NCBI RefSeq assembly: GCF_007830615.1
Contig: NZ_VLLI01000004.1
Location: 186,001-250,000, forward strand
Reading direction: 5' to 3'
Length of the DNA: 64,000 nt
From: Mucilaginibacter frigoritolerans
GTDB taxonomy: Bacteria > Bacteroidota > Bacteroidia > Sphingobacteriales > Sphingobacteriaceae
The notes beneath the pieces are model-generated. The model was not told the DNA's origin and did not search any database. It saw only the letters and a list, made by a program, of their open reading frames with translations. Both the position numbers and the translations under genes were made by a program. Of this stretch, positions 43,754 through 52,660 are shown one piece after another; position 1 is the first letter of the stretch, and every line of letters begins with the position of its first letter.

Positions 43754-46134
43754 TCACTCACTCCGTAAGCTTTTTACCGGGTTAAGTGAAGCCGCACTTA
43801 TGGACTGGTAACTTACCGTAAACCACGCAATAAATAGAGCAGCTGCACCCGATGAAATGAATATCCATACAGAAATTTGAATATGATAGGCAAAGTTTTG
43901 CAGCCAAACCTGCATAAGCCACCAGGCCGCAGGCGAGGCAATGAACAAGGCGATGATAACCAATTGTGTAAAATCTTTTGATAACAGGAGTGCAATGCCG
44001 GTAGATGATGCACCCAATACCTTACGGATACCAATTTCTTTTTTACGCTGCGCTGTGTTGAATGTTGATAAACCAAGTAGACCCAAACAGGGAATAAATA
44101 TAGCTAGTATCGAAAAACAAATAAATAGCTGCCGAAACGTTGTTCCGAAATATATTGCTGGTTGTAAGCTTCATCAGCAAAATAATAAACCAAGGGTAAG
44201 CCTGGGGCAAGTACTTTCCATTGTTCTTCAATTTGACTAATGGTATTTTGGATATGATTTGATGCGATATTAAGCGAGATACAAGTAAAAAAACCGGTGC
44301 CATAACATATTGCCAATGGTTGGATAGTTTCCTGAAAAGAGTGGAAGTGAAAATTTTGGATAACACCAATAATTAACCCATGGCTGCCTAACAGTGTATA
44401 GGCTTTGCCAATGGCATCGGCTGCGTTTGCATAGCCCAGTTTTTTGGCCATTGTCTCGTTAATCAGCATAGCCTGGCTTGCGTCGGTGCTAAACTGCTTT
44501 GAAAAACCACGACCGGCAATTACCTTAATATTATATTGTTTTAAAAAAGCATCATCAATAAAATAAGCATCGCTTCTTAGTTCCTGGTTTATGTTGTCGT
44601 GATTTTGGATGATAGTGGTATATTGATTATTGGGCATGCCCGGTGTGCTCATTGAAAAGCTTACTGCATTTACACCGGGAATAGCAGCTAACTTCTGTTT
44701 TACCAAATCAACCTTATTGCCAATACGATTATCAAATTGAAAATCAATAACCAGTTGATGATCTTTTTTGAAACCTAGTTGCTGGTTCTGCATAAAATCA
44801 ATTTGGTTATATACCACAATGGTGCCTATAATAAGCATTATAGATACGGTAAACTGAGTAATCACCAACCCTTTGCGCAGTACTGATCCGTTACCCGTAG
44901 GGTTAAAATTGCCTTTCAGTGTTTTTAATGGTTTAAAGCCCGATAAAAACAAGGCAGGGTAAATGCCCGATAGCAGGCCCACACTTACAGCAATTAATAA
45001 TAACCATAGTATATTATTAAAGTTGTTAAATAAACCCGTACTTACTACCGTGCCGGTTAGGCTATTAAACAGTGGTAGTAACAATGCTGCTAATAATAAT
45101 GCTATAATAAACGCAATAAGGCACAATATAACAGCATCCATAAAAAACTGGATAACCAATTGATTTTTGGATGCCCCAAGTACTTTGCGTACACCAATTT
45201 CTTTGGCCCGTTTTAATGAAAATGCAGTAGTTAGGTTAATGAAATTAAAACAGGCTATAAAAAGTACAAATATGGCAATTACCGAAAATATATAAATATT
45301 GGTAATGCTGCCACCTGCCGAACTGCCTGTACGATGCCCACGTGGTTTGCCATACAGATATACCCTTTTTAAAGGTTCAATAGATAAAATATATTTAGCC
45401 TGATCGGGACTGATATGTGACTTTATAAAAGCCGGAAACTTTGCGCTTAACTTAGTAGCGTCGGCGCCTGGCTGTAATAACAGGTAGGTATAAAAGCCAA
45501 ATCTTTTCCAGTTTTGGTTCCAGTTGTTATTTATTAAGGATGATATAGAAAATAACATATCAACCTTTAAATGGGAGTTACTTGGTATGTCCTGCATCAG
45601 CCCTGTTACCGCAGCTTTTTGACCGCCGTTAATCAACAATGTTTTACCGATAGGATCATCATTACCAAAATATTTTTTGGCCGCACTTACTGATAGCACA
45701 ACATTATAAGGGGCATCAAATAAGTGTTTTTGATCTCCTCTTATCAGGGGCCAGGTAAAAATTGAAAATACATCAGCATCAGCATAAGCTATTTCTTCTT
45801 TGGCCGCATTATCGGGAGTACTTTGAACAATCATATCATCCATAAAAACCCTTGCAGCAGCTTTTACCTCCGGAAACTCTTTTTCAATGGCAGGGGCCAT
45901 GGGAGCCGGGGTGCTTTCATAATTGGTGGTTAGAGGTGTTTTAACATCTGTTACCAGCCTGTAAATTTGGTTTGATTGTTTGTTATAGCTATCGCGGCTT
46001 AACTCAAACTGAACATACAACAACGCAAAGAAGCATACGCAGATGCCGGTTGCCAAACCGGTTATATTAATAAGCGTAAAAGTTTTATTATGAACCAGGT
46101 ATCTTAAAGTAGTTTTAAAATAGTTTTTAATCAT
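43754..46134 (-). pseudogene. MacB/FtsX-type ABC transporter permease, single-base frameshift
   Basis: A ~790-residue permease with two FtsX domains and a MacB-like periplasmic domain, common in Bacteroidota. The first 676 residues (46134-44104) include a membrane helix at the N-terminus, the periplasmic domain and FtsX domain 1 (AKEIGVRKVLGASKNQLVIQF). The reading frame then fails at about 44131-44133: EQRFG continues as SYLFVFRY and stops, while the other frame gives QLFICFSILAIFIPCLG and runs into the second FtsX domain (KKEIGIRKVLGASSTGI, to the stop at 43754). One lost base explains this. No ATPase gene is nearby. Either a decayed gene or a sequencing error. Confidence 0.88.
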
Positions 46135-46246
46135 AATGCTGCGCCTTTATTTGACTGAAAAGGAATGGATTGTGAAAATATGATGCCAGTCAATCAAGGT
46201 ATTGATTATAAATAAATTATAAATTTATAAAACCTGAAGCTGTATC

Positions 46247-46327
46247 AAAAGCGGACACGCTGCGTCCGCTTTTATAGCAACGAATAACACGTAAAAGCAT
46301 AGATGTGTTCCATAGTATGCTTTTACG
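46247..46327 (-). terminator. Two consecutive hairpins after the fucose genes
   Basis: First hairpin met by leftward transcripts: TATGCTTTTACG (46316-46327) with CGTAAAAGCATA (46290-46301). Second: AAAAGCGGAC (46247-46256) with GTCCGCTTTT (46264-46273), a classic terminator. Both lie downstream of the FAH-family gene. Confidence 0.78.
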
Positions 46328-46377
46328 CCATTATTTATCCCTTAGCAGCTATTATTTGTATAGGCTATGCTGTTTTA

Positions 46378-47226
46378 TTACCCTTTATAATCCGCTACCA
46401 CCTGCCTTGCTTCACCCAGGCCATCAATACCCAATTCTATCACATCGCCTGCTTTTAAATAAACGGGTGGTTTCATACCCAGACCCACACCTGCAGGTGT
46501 TCCGGTTGAAATGATATCGCCGGGCAACAAAGTCATGAATTGGCTGGTGTAGGATACTACCTGAGGAATATTAAAAATAAAGTTGGAGGTATTGCCATCC
46601 TGCATGGTTTGCCCGTTTACCTTTAGCCATAGACGTAGCTGGTGCGGGTCGGTAATTTCATCTTTAGTGGCAAAAAACGGACCGAGAGGTGCAAAGGTAT
46701 CGCAACCTTTTCCCTTATCCCAGGTGCCGCCGCGCTCTATCTGAAATTCACGCTCTGATACATCATTGTGCAGCAAATAGCCTGCCACATAATCCATAGC
46801 ATCAGCTTCGCTAACATAACTGGCTTTTTTGCCTATTACTACCGCCAGCTCCACTTCCCAGTCGGTTTTTTTTGAATTTTTCGGGATGGTGATATGATCA
46901 TCAGGGCCAACAATGGCCGATGTTGCTTTCATAAATATTACCGGCTCGGTTGGTGGCGTAGCATTGGTTTCTTTAGCATGATCAACATAGTTTAGCCCAA
47001 TGCATATCAGTTTTGATGGCCTTGCCAGTGGACTGCCCAGTCTCACATCTTCAGCAACTTCAACCAGCATGTTATCTTCAATAAAGTTGGTTAAACGTGC
47101 TAGTCCGTCCGTTTCAAAAAAGGTCTCGTTATAATCTTCCCCAAATGCAGAAGTATCGTATTTTTTGTCTTTTATTATTATTCCGGTTTTTTCTTTTCCG
47201 GACTCGCCAAATCGTATCAGCTTCAT
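46378..47226 (-). CDS. Fumarylacetoacetate-hydrolase-family enzyme (sugar-acid type)
   Basis: 282-residue cytoplasmic FAH-fold hydrolase. Core motifs: ICIGLNYVDHAKETNATPP, VIFMKATSAIVGPDD, DWEVELAVVIGKKA, LHNDVSEREFQ and DIISTGTPAGVGLGMKPP, with the metal acids in place. Relatives cleave 2,4-diketo-3-deoxy-L-fuconate in the non-phosphorylating L-fucose pathway. It starts 9 bp after the stop of an alpha-L-fucosidase on the same strand, which supports that role, but the other fucose pathway genes are not here and ureidoglycolate-lyase-like relatives are also possible. Confidence 0.87.
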   Translation of the reverse strand: MKLIRFGESGKEKTGIIIKDKKYDTSAFGEDYNETFFETDGLARLTNFIEDNMLVEVAEDVRLGSPLARPSKLICIGLNYVDHAKETNATPPTEPVIFMKATSAIVGPDDHITIPKNSKKTDWEVELAVVIGKKASYVSEADAMDYVAGYLLHNDVSEREFQIERGGTWDKGKGCDTFAPLGPFFATKDEITDPHQLRLWLKVNGQTMQDGNTSNFIFNIPQVVSYTSQFMTLLPGDIISTGTPAGVGLGMKPPVYLKAGDVIELGIDGLGEARQVVADYKG

Positions 47227-47235
47227 GTTTTTATA

Positions 47236-48531
47236 TTAGTTTGTTGTAAGTTCAATAATGGTATCAACAGCGTCAGGCTTTATGTTATTGATATAAACAA
47301 AAACACCTTCGGGCTGCTGTTTAAATTTAAGGCTGCTGCCATCTGCAAATAAAGCAACTTTAGTTATTTTAGCTTTCACATCCGGTAAAAAAATGTAAGG
47401 CTGTTGTGGCTTGTTTAATACATGCGCATACAGGGTTTTGTTTTTATAGGTAACTACACCCCATGGCTGCGGCGCAATAAAGTTACCGCGCGTGCCATAA
47501 ATAGTTTCGCCATTTTTTTGCATCCAGTTGCCTACTATTGCCAGTGTATCGGTAAATTCAGGTTGTATTTTTCCGTTGGGCATGGGGCCAATGTTCAGTA
47601 AAAAGTTGGCATTGCGCCCTGCTGCATTTACCAGGTAATGAATAATCTGTTTGGTTGATTTATAGCTTCGGTCGTTAATATTAAAGCCCCAGCTGCCGTT
47701 AATGGTTTCGCAGGTTTCTAATGGTAATGCGCCTATTTTTGATTTGGCACTAAAACCAGTAGTGTTGTTTCCTGGCAAATCTTTTTCAAACATTTGAAAG
47801 TCCTCACCATCTTTTACTGCTTCGTGGTGATTGTTGCCGACAATTATAGCAGGATTGAGTTTATGTATCAATCCATAAATTTCATCCAAATGCCAGTTAA
47901 CATCGGTACGTTCCCAGTAGCCATCAAACCAGATGCCCTTAACTGCAGGATATTTGGTAATGAGTTCAGTAAGCTGATCTTTCATAAATTTAATATAGCT
48001 GTCCCAATCGCCCTGTGTAGGTTTGCCATTAACTATAGGGCTTCCAAAAGCATAGTCGGGGCGGCCCCAATCCAGCAAAGAATAGTAAAAGTGGAGTTCG
48101 ATACCTTGTTTCTGGCATTCCTGTGCCAGCTCCATCAGCGGATCGCGGTGGTAAGGCGTAGCATCCACAATATTGTAGGGCGACATCTTGGTTCCGAACA
48201 TACTGAACCCATCATGATGGCGCGAGGTAATGGTAATGTATTTCATACCTGCCCGTTTAGCAAAGGCAACCCACTCTTTAGCATCAAATGCCTGCGGGTT
48301 GAAAAAATCGGCCAGGCGTTTATAGCTATTATAAGGAATTTTTTCGGTATGCATCACCCACTCTCCATCACCCAAAATACTGTAAATACCCCAATGAATA
48401 AACAGGCCGAATTTCATGTCCTGGAAATTTTCGCGCGCTGCCAGGTTATCGGCGGTGGGGGTATAAGTTGTTTGTGCACCTGCATTTAAGCAATAAAGCA
48501 GGAATGCTATAAGTGTAAGTTTTTTTGTCAT
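47236..48531 (-). CDS. Secreted GH29 alpha-L-fucosidase
   Basis: 431-residue exported glycosidase releasing L-fucose. Signal peptide ends at about GAQ (20). Family blocks: MKFGLFIHWGIYSILGDGEW, GMKYITITSRHHDGFSMFG, HFYYSLLDWGRPDY, and nucleophile D203 in GIWFDGYWE; NANFLLNIGPMPNGKIQ closes the barrel. A short beta-sandwich tail follows. Same operon as the FAH-type enzyme downstream (9-bp gap). It probably acts on fucosylated plant or microbial glycans in the periplasm, with the FAH enzyme downstream in the catabolic route (inference). Confidence 0.92.
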   Translation of the reverse strand: MTKKLTLIAFLLYCLNAGAQTTYTPTADNLAARENFQDMKFGLFIHWGIYSILGDGEWVMHTEKIPYNSYKRLADFFNPQAFDAKEWVAFAKRAGMKYITITSRHHDGFSMFGTKMSPYNIVDATPYHRDPLMELAQECQKQGIELHFYYSLLDWGRPDYAFGSPIVNGKPTQGDWDSYIKFMKDQLTELITKYPAVKGIWFDGYWERTDVNWHLDEIYGLIHKLNPAIIVGNNHHEAVKDGEDFQMFEKDLPGNNTTGFSAKSKIGALPLETCETINGSWGFNINDRSYKSTKQIIHYLVNAAGRNANFLLNIGPMPNGKIQPEFTDTLAIVGNWMQKNGETIYGTRGNFIAPQPWGVVTYKNKTLYAHVLNKPQQPYIFLPDVKAKITKVALFADGSSLKFKQQPEGVFVYINNIKPDAVDTIIELTTN

Positions 48532-48712
48532 GCGGGTATTTTATTTCATAGGTATACAGAAGAGTTTTTAGGGTGATTAAATTTGTAGGCAGAATAATCC
48601 ACTCCATCTAATTCAATCATCTCTCAAATACAATTGGTTAATACAAAGAAATAAGATTATGCCAAATAATCAGCATAAAATGTCAAAAAAACAGGTAAAG
48701 GATTTGCTGCAA

Positions 48713-49948
48713 TTAAAACATCTCGCCCAGGTTAACAAACAAGCCATGCGATCCATACAAACCGGCGGCATAATCCAGGCAAACGTTGGTATCTGAGTGT
48801 TTGTTAACTTTTATGCGCAAGCCTGTTCCAGCTGCGGGGGCAACTTTTTGAAACCTGTTGGTTTGAAACTCCGAGAGGCTTTCGGCATTAGCAAACACCA
48901 CACCGCCAATTAAACCATTTTTAGTGATGCCGAAGCGATATTCGCTTTCCAGGTAAAGGAAGTTTTTACCCCTGAATCTATCCTGCTCATAACCACGGCC
49001 AGAATTATTATACATGTCCTCTCCATTGGCCGGAAGGTCAAGATAAGGAACGTTGCCTGATGTAAATTGAGCAATGCTCCAAAAAGCAAGGATGTTGTTT
49101 GATTTATCGGATAGTTTTAAAAACTTCTTGAACTCTAAATTCAATTCCTGCCAATTATGATCGCTGCCTAAAAAAGTATAATTATCACGATAAGTAATGG
49201 AAGCTAAACCACCGCCAAGCGGATTTATTTTATTGCGGCGGCTATCATACAACAAGTTTAAAGTAAAGCCCGATGAGGTTGATTGTGGAGCAAATCCATA
49301 TTTGGTAAAATCAGATACGGTATTATCAGCATTGCCTTTTTGTGTGATGTTGTAATGATAATCAAGATTATAACCTACGCCACCGTAAAAATCAGGAAGC
49401 ATCTTTTTAAAGACGGTGAAATAGGTTCTCATGTAGGTAAAGTCAATTGGATTATCCTTGGCTTGCCTAGTGCCGGCACCTAAACCATAAGTATCTTCCG
49501 GATATCTTTCCAGGCGCAGATCGGTAACTAGTTTGTAATCATTACTATGGGCCCAAATTTCCGATCGGCTGGTAAATATAATCTGACCCTTGGTATCGTA
49601 AATCGTTTCAGCATCAATCGCCGATAAATTTTCTTTATGGCTGCTGCTGGTGTAAAAGGCAACATTTCCGGTTAAATCAACTGCAAAACCTGTTGACAAA
49701 GAATACCCGAATGCTGGTACCAGTGAAAAATTCAGCTTACTTGATTTTTGACGTTTGGTTTCAGCAGCTGTTTTACCTAAAATCCGGTAAAGAATATCAA
49801 TAGCATCCAGCTGTTTTGACGAATCAATAATGGGCAATTGTGTTTTTTCTGTTGTATTGGTTTTTACTAATAAAGTATCCTTTTGGGCATAACCGTTATA
49901 AAAACTTAGAACTATAAACAGACAGAATAAATATTTCAACTTTTTCAA
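48713..49948 (-). CDS. BamA/TamA-type outer-membrane barrel protein, copy 1
   Basis: 411-residue outer-membrane protein of the Omp85 surface-antigen type without POTRA repeats. Signal peptide ends at about GYAQK (21). The barrel has recurrent strand motifs, SLVPAFGYSLSTGFAVDLTG, then NLLYDSRRNKINPLGGGLAS, typical of Omp85 barrels, and FRGKNFLYLESEYRFGI before the last strands; it ends in Phe (GEMF). Closely related along its length to the next gene upstream, which ends GELF. Role unknown, perhaps insertion or export of a partner protein or lipid. Confidence 0.83.
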   Translation of the reverse strand: MKKLKYLFCLFIVLSFYNGYAQKDTLLVKTNTTEKTQLPIIDSSKQLDAIDILYRILGKTAAETKRQKSSKLNFSLVPAFGYSLSTGFAVDLTGNVAFYTSSSHKENLSAIDAETIYDTKGQIIFTSRSEIWAHSNDYKLVTDLRLERYPEDTYGLGAGTRQAKDNPIDFTYMRTYFTVFKKMLPDFYGGVGYNLDYHYNITQKGNADNTVSDFTKYGFAPQSTSSGFTLNLLYDSRRNKINPLGGGLASITYRDNYTFLGSDHNWQELNLEFKKFLKLSDKSNNILAFWSIAQFTSGNVPYLDLPANGEDMYNNSGRGYEQDRFRGKNFLYLESEYRFGITKNGLIGGVVFANAESLSEFQTNRFQKVAPAAGTGLRIKVNKHSDTNVCLDYAAGLYGSHGLFVNLGEMF

Positions 49949-50051
49949 AATGGGGTATTTGTAAAACTAATTTGATGCCGTGTAATAAGATTTTAATGAT
50001 ATCATTTAAAATTGTTATCCATTCATTTGCTAAAATAACAGATGTATGTAA

Positions 50052-51290
50052 TTAAAACAATTCCCCAAGGTTAACAAAAAACCCATGCGACCCGCCTACA
50101 CCAACACCATAATCAATACAAATGTTTGTATTGGAGTACTTATTAAGTTTTAAGCGCAAGCCAGTACCTGTTGCAGGTGCAATTTTTTGAAAGGTATTTG
50201 ACGGATATTCGGTAAAACTTTCAGCATTGGCAAAAATCACCGCGCCAAGCAAACCATTACGGGTAATTCCAAACCGGTATTCGCCTTCCATATAAAGCAT
50301 GTCGCGCCCTCTGAACCGGCCCACCGCATAACCACGACCACTGTTGTTATACATGTCACCACCGGTGCTTGGCAAATCAAGGTAGGGCACATTACCTGTA
50401 GTAAATGCTGCCATACCCCAAAGGGCCAGCACATTGTTGGATGATGGCGACAAGCGGATGTATTTCCGGGCATCCAACTGTAACTCTTCCCAATTTGCAT
50501 TGCTGCCTAAAACGGTTAAATTTTGCCGATAAATAACGCTCAAGTAACTGCCTACAAGCGGATTTAGCTGATTTTTTCGGCTATCAAACAAAAAATCAAG
50601 ATTAATACCAGAAGAGGTTGATTCACGGGTTTGTCCGTATTTAGTAAAGTCAGAAACGGTACCGTTTTGGTTTCCCTCTTGGGTAATGTTATAATGGTTA
50701 TCCAGATTATACCCTATGCCGGCGTAATAATCATTTCCCAGCTTACGCAGTACGGTTTCATAAACGCGCAGGTAGTAAAAATCAATGGGATTATCTGTAG
50801 CAAAGGTGGTAAAAGTACCCAGGCCGTAAGTATCGGTTGGATATTTTTCCCAACGCAGGTCGCTAACTAATTTGTAATTGTTGCCCGGCAGCCATATTTC
50901 TGAACGCGTTAAAAAAGTTTTTTGGCTCTCGGAATCGTAGCCCAGATCGGCAGCAATAACTGAAAAATTTTCATGATGGTCTGAACCGGTATAAAAGCCC
51001 ACATTGCCGGTAATATCAATAGTAAGCCCTGTTGATAGGGTATAACCACCGTAAGGTACTACCGAAAAGCTAGCCTTTTGTGCTGCTTCTTTTTTATTGG
51101 GCGATGAATTTTTATCAAAAAATCTTTCAACAATGTCAATCATATCCCGCTGGCCACCGGAGTCGGCAATAGCACTGCGTGAACCGTACGGAGCAGATGG
51201 TTGCAGCAAAACGGGTGGGTCTTGCCGACAGCTGGCACGTGTAGAATATAAAATTGCGATTAAGATGAGTAAATAAATAGGTGTCTTCAA
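50052..51290 (-). CDS. BamA/TamA-type outer-membrane barrel protein, copy 2
   Basis: 412-residue paralogue of the neighbouring barrel, with the same order of blocks: SVVPYGGYTLSTGLTIDITG, DLRWEKYPTDTYGLGTF, DFLFDSRKNQLNPLVGSYLS, GGDMYNNSGRGY and FRGRDMLYMEGEYRFGI, ending GSHGFFVNLGELF. The N-terminal extension before the barrel (VLLQPSAPYGSRSAIADSGG) is unique to it. The signal peptide is plausible though it ends in ASCRQ, so a lipoprotein form cannot be excluded. It is 103 bp upstream of copy 1 on the same strand; a local tandem duplication is the simple explanation. Confidence 0.83.
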   Translation of the reverse strand: MKTPIYLLILIAILYSTRASCRQDPPVLLQPSAPYGSRSAIADSGGQRDMIDIVERFFDKNSSPNKKEAAQKASFSVVPYGGYTLSTGLTIDITGNVGFYTGSDHHENFSVIAADLGYDSESQKTFLTRSEIWLPGNNYKLVSDLRWEKYPTDTYGLGTFTTFATDNPIDFYYLRVYETVLRKLGNDYYAGIGYNLDNHYNITQEGNQNGTVSDFTKYGQTRESTSSGINLDFLFDSRKNQLNPLVGSYLSVIYRQNLTVLGSNANWEELQLDARKYIRLSPSSNNVLALWGMAAFTTGNVPYLDLPSTGGDMYNNSGRGYAVGRFRGRDMLYMEGEYRFGITRNGLLGAVIFANAESFTEYPSNTFQKIAPATGTGLRLKLNKYSNTNICIDYGVGVGGSHGFFVNLGELF

Positions 51291-51542
51291 CTACAAGCGC
51301 AATTAATTAGCATAAAATTATTTCAGGGATATTATGCCCCTGTGACTTCAGTTTTATCAAATCGTTTAACCCGCCCAAACTATTCCCTGCTACTCAAAAC
51401 TTTCGAAACTAAACCAGTTTAAGGTGCATTTATTGTTAAGTTTTAAGGATAAATGCCTATTGCTTCAGCATTGTTACATTGTAAATAATGGCATTAAATG
51501 GGGGTAATGCTGACTTAACTTTGAGGGTCTGGATGTTAAGCA
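51291..51542. promoter_or_regulatory. Upstream region of the SDR gene with a -7 box
   Basis: No gene. TAACTTTG at 51516-51523 is a full TAnnTTTG box reading toward the SDR gene, which would put an R2 repeat inside a leader of about 240 nt. Confidence 0.4.
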
Positions 51543-51692
51543 AGCCCCACCTAAACGGCGAAGCCTTCATGAATACCTTGAAACATTCAAACAACATATG
51601 AATAATCCTCTCCGCCTATAGGCGGAGAGGACTTGAAAAAAAAGCACGGTGAAGCTAAAGTCTCCCCAACCGGGGGAGATTTAGAGGGGGCT
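51543..51692. repeat. R2 interspersed repeat, expanded copy
   Basis: Outer ends AGCCCCACCTAAA and GATTTAGAGGGGGCT as in the other R2 copies, with about 60 bp of extra sequence inside including a CTCTCCGCCTATAGGCGGAGAG palindrome (quoted in parts: CTCTCCGCC/GGCGGAGAG). It supplies a spurious in-frame extension to the SDR gene. Confidence 0.75.
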
Positions 51693-51767
51693 TTTTTCCG
51701 AATTTACCAAATGGTAAGTGCCCGCCATTTTATACTGCTGAAATTTGTGCTATTAAATATTAACACA

Positions 51768-52511
51768 ATGGAAAAGCAATTTAAAAACAACGCTTCATTA
51801 CAAGGTAAAAGGATAGTTATATTAGGTGGAAGCTCAGGCATTGGACTGGCAACCGCCATAGCAGCATCTGCCGAAGGCGCTGACCTGGTGATTGTATCAG
51901 GCAACCAACAAAGAATAGATAATGCATTAAAGGAATTACCCAACCAGGGTACCGGCTTCGCTGTAGACTTAAGTAAAGAAGAAAATATCAAAAACTTTTT
52001 TGATACAATTGGTAATTTCGACCACCTGGTTTATACCGCTGGCGAAAACTTAACGCTGAATGCTTTGGCTGATACGGAAATTGAAAAAGCCCGTGATTTC
52101 TTTAATATTCGTTACTGGGGTGCTTTTGCAGCCGTTAAATACGGTGCAAAACACATTAATGCAGGTGGTTCAATTAGTTTAACAGGTGGTATTGCAGGTG
52201 CTCGCCCCGGAGCGGGCTGGGCTATTGCAGCCAGTATTTGCGGTGCCATGGAAGGATTTGTAAGAGCAACTGCCGTTGAGCTGGCACCTGTAAGGGTTAA
52301 TAGTGTAGTACCCGGCGTAGTAAAAACCAACTTATGGAACAGCTTTAGCGAAACAGACAGGGAAAATCTTTATAAATCAGTAGGTGATTCCTTATTGACT
52401 AAAAGGGTTGGCGAAGCCGAAGATATTGCGTTAGCTTTCTTATATCTGATGAAACAGCAATTTGGCACCGGCCAAAATATAATTATTGATGGCGGGGCAG
52501 TACTGGTTTAA
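51768..52511 (+). CDS. Short-chain dehydrogenase/reductase
   Basis: 247-residue classical-size SDR. Cofactor motif GGSSGIGLATA near the N-terminus, and the expected NAG-like position reads YTAGENL. The catalytic region has SISLTGGIAGARPGAGWAIA rather than the usual S...Y..S/K arrangement: the Tyr position appears to be Trp-Ala, so the YxxxK motif is missing and the enzyme may be atypical or inactive. The C-terminus GQNIIIDGGAVLV is standard. I chose the ATG at 51768 (MEKQFKNNASLQ) because the longer frame from 51633 is read through an R2 repeat. Cytoplasmic; substrate unknown. Confidence 0.83.
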   Translation: MEKQFKNNASLQGKRIVILGGSSGIGLATAIAASAEGADLVIVSGNQQRIDNALKELPNQGTGFAVDLSKEENIKNFFDTIGNFDHLVYTAGENLTLNALADTEIEKARDFFNIRYWGAFAAVKYGAKHINAGGSISLTGGIAGARPGAGWAIAASICGAMEGFVRATAVELAPVRVNSVVPGVVKTNLWNSFSETDRENLYKSVGDSLLTKRVGEAEDIALAFLYLMKQQFGTGQNIIIDGGAVLV

Positions 52512-52624
52512 GCCAGTATGCTTCTTAATGGAGATGTATTATTTTAACAAAAGGCTGTATTATATTGTCTGTTATTTCACCATAATCATTATTTAGTTTT
52601 ACTTTGTGTTCAAATTACACCAAT

Positions 52625-52638
52625 TGATAAGCTTATCA
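52625..52638. promoter_or_regulatory. Palindrome upstream of the second GH3 gene
   Basis: TGATAAGCTTATCA, a perfect 14-bp palindrome 22 bases before the GH3 start codon. Likely an operator or part of the leader. Confidence 0.5.
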
Positions 52639-52660
52639 TCAGGCTATTGAACCAATAATC

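Noticed and set aside
47794..48489. 231-codon plus-strand frame opposite the fucosidase
   Set aside because: Lies wholly within a clear GH29 gene, with no recognisable motifs; antisense shadow.
51633..51767. N-terminal extension of the SDR gene from 51633
   Set aside because: It is read through an R2 repeat and a non-conserved stretch; the normal SDR start is at 51768.
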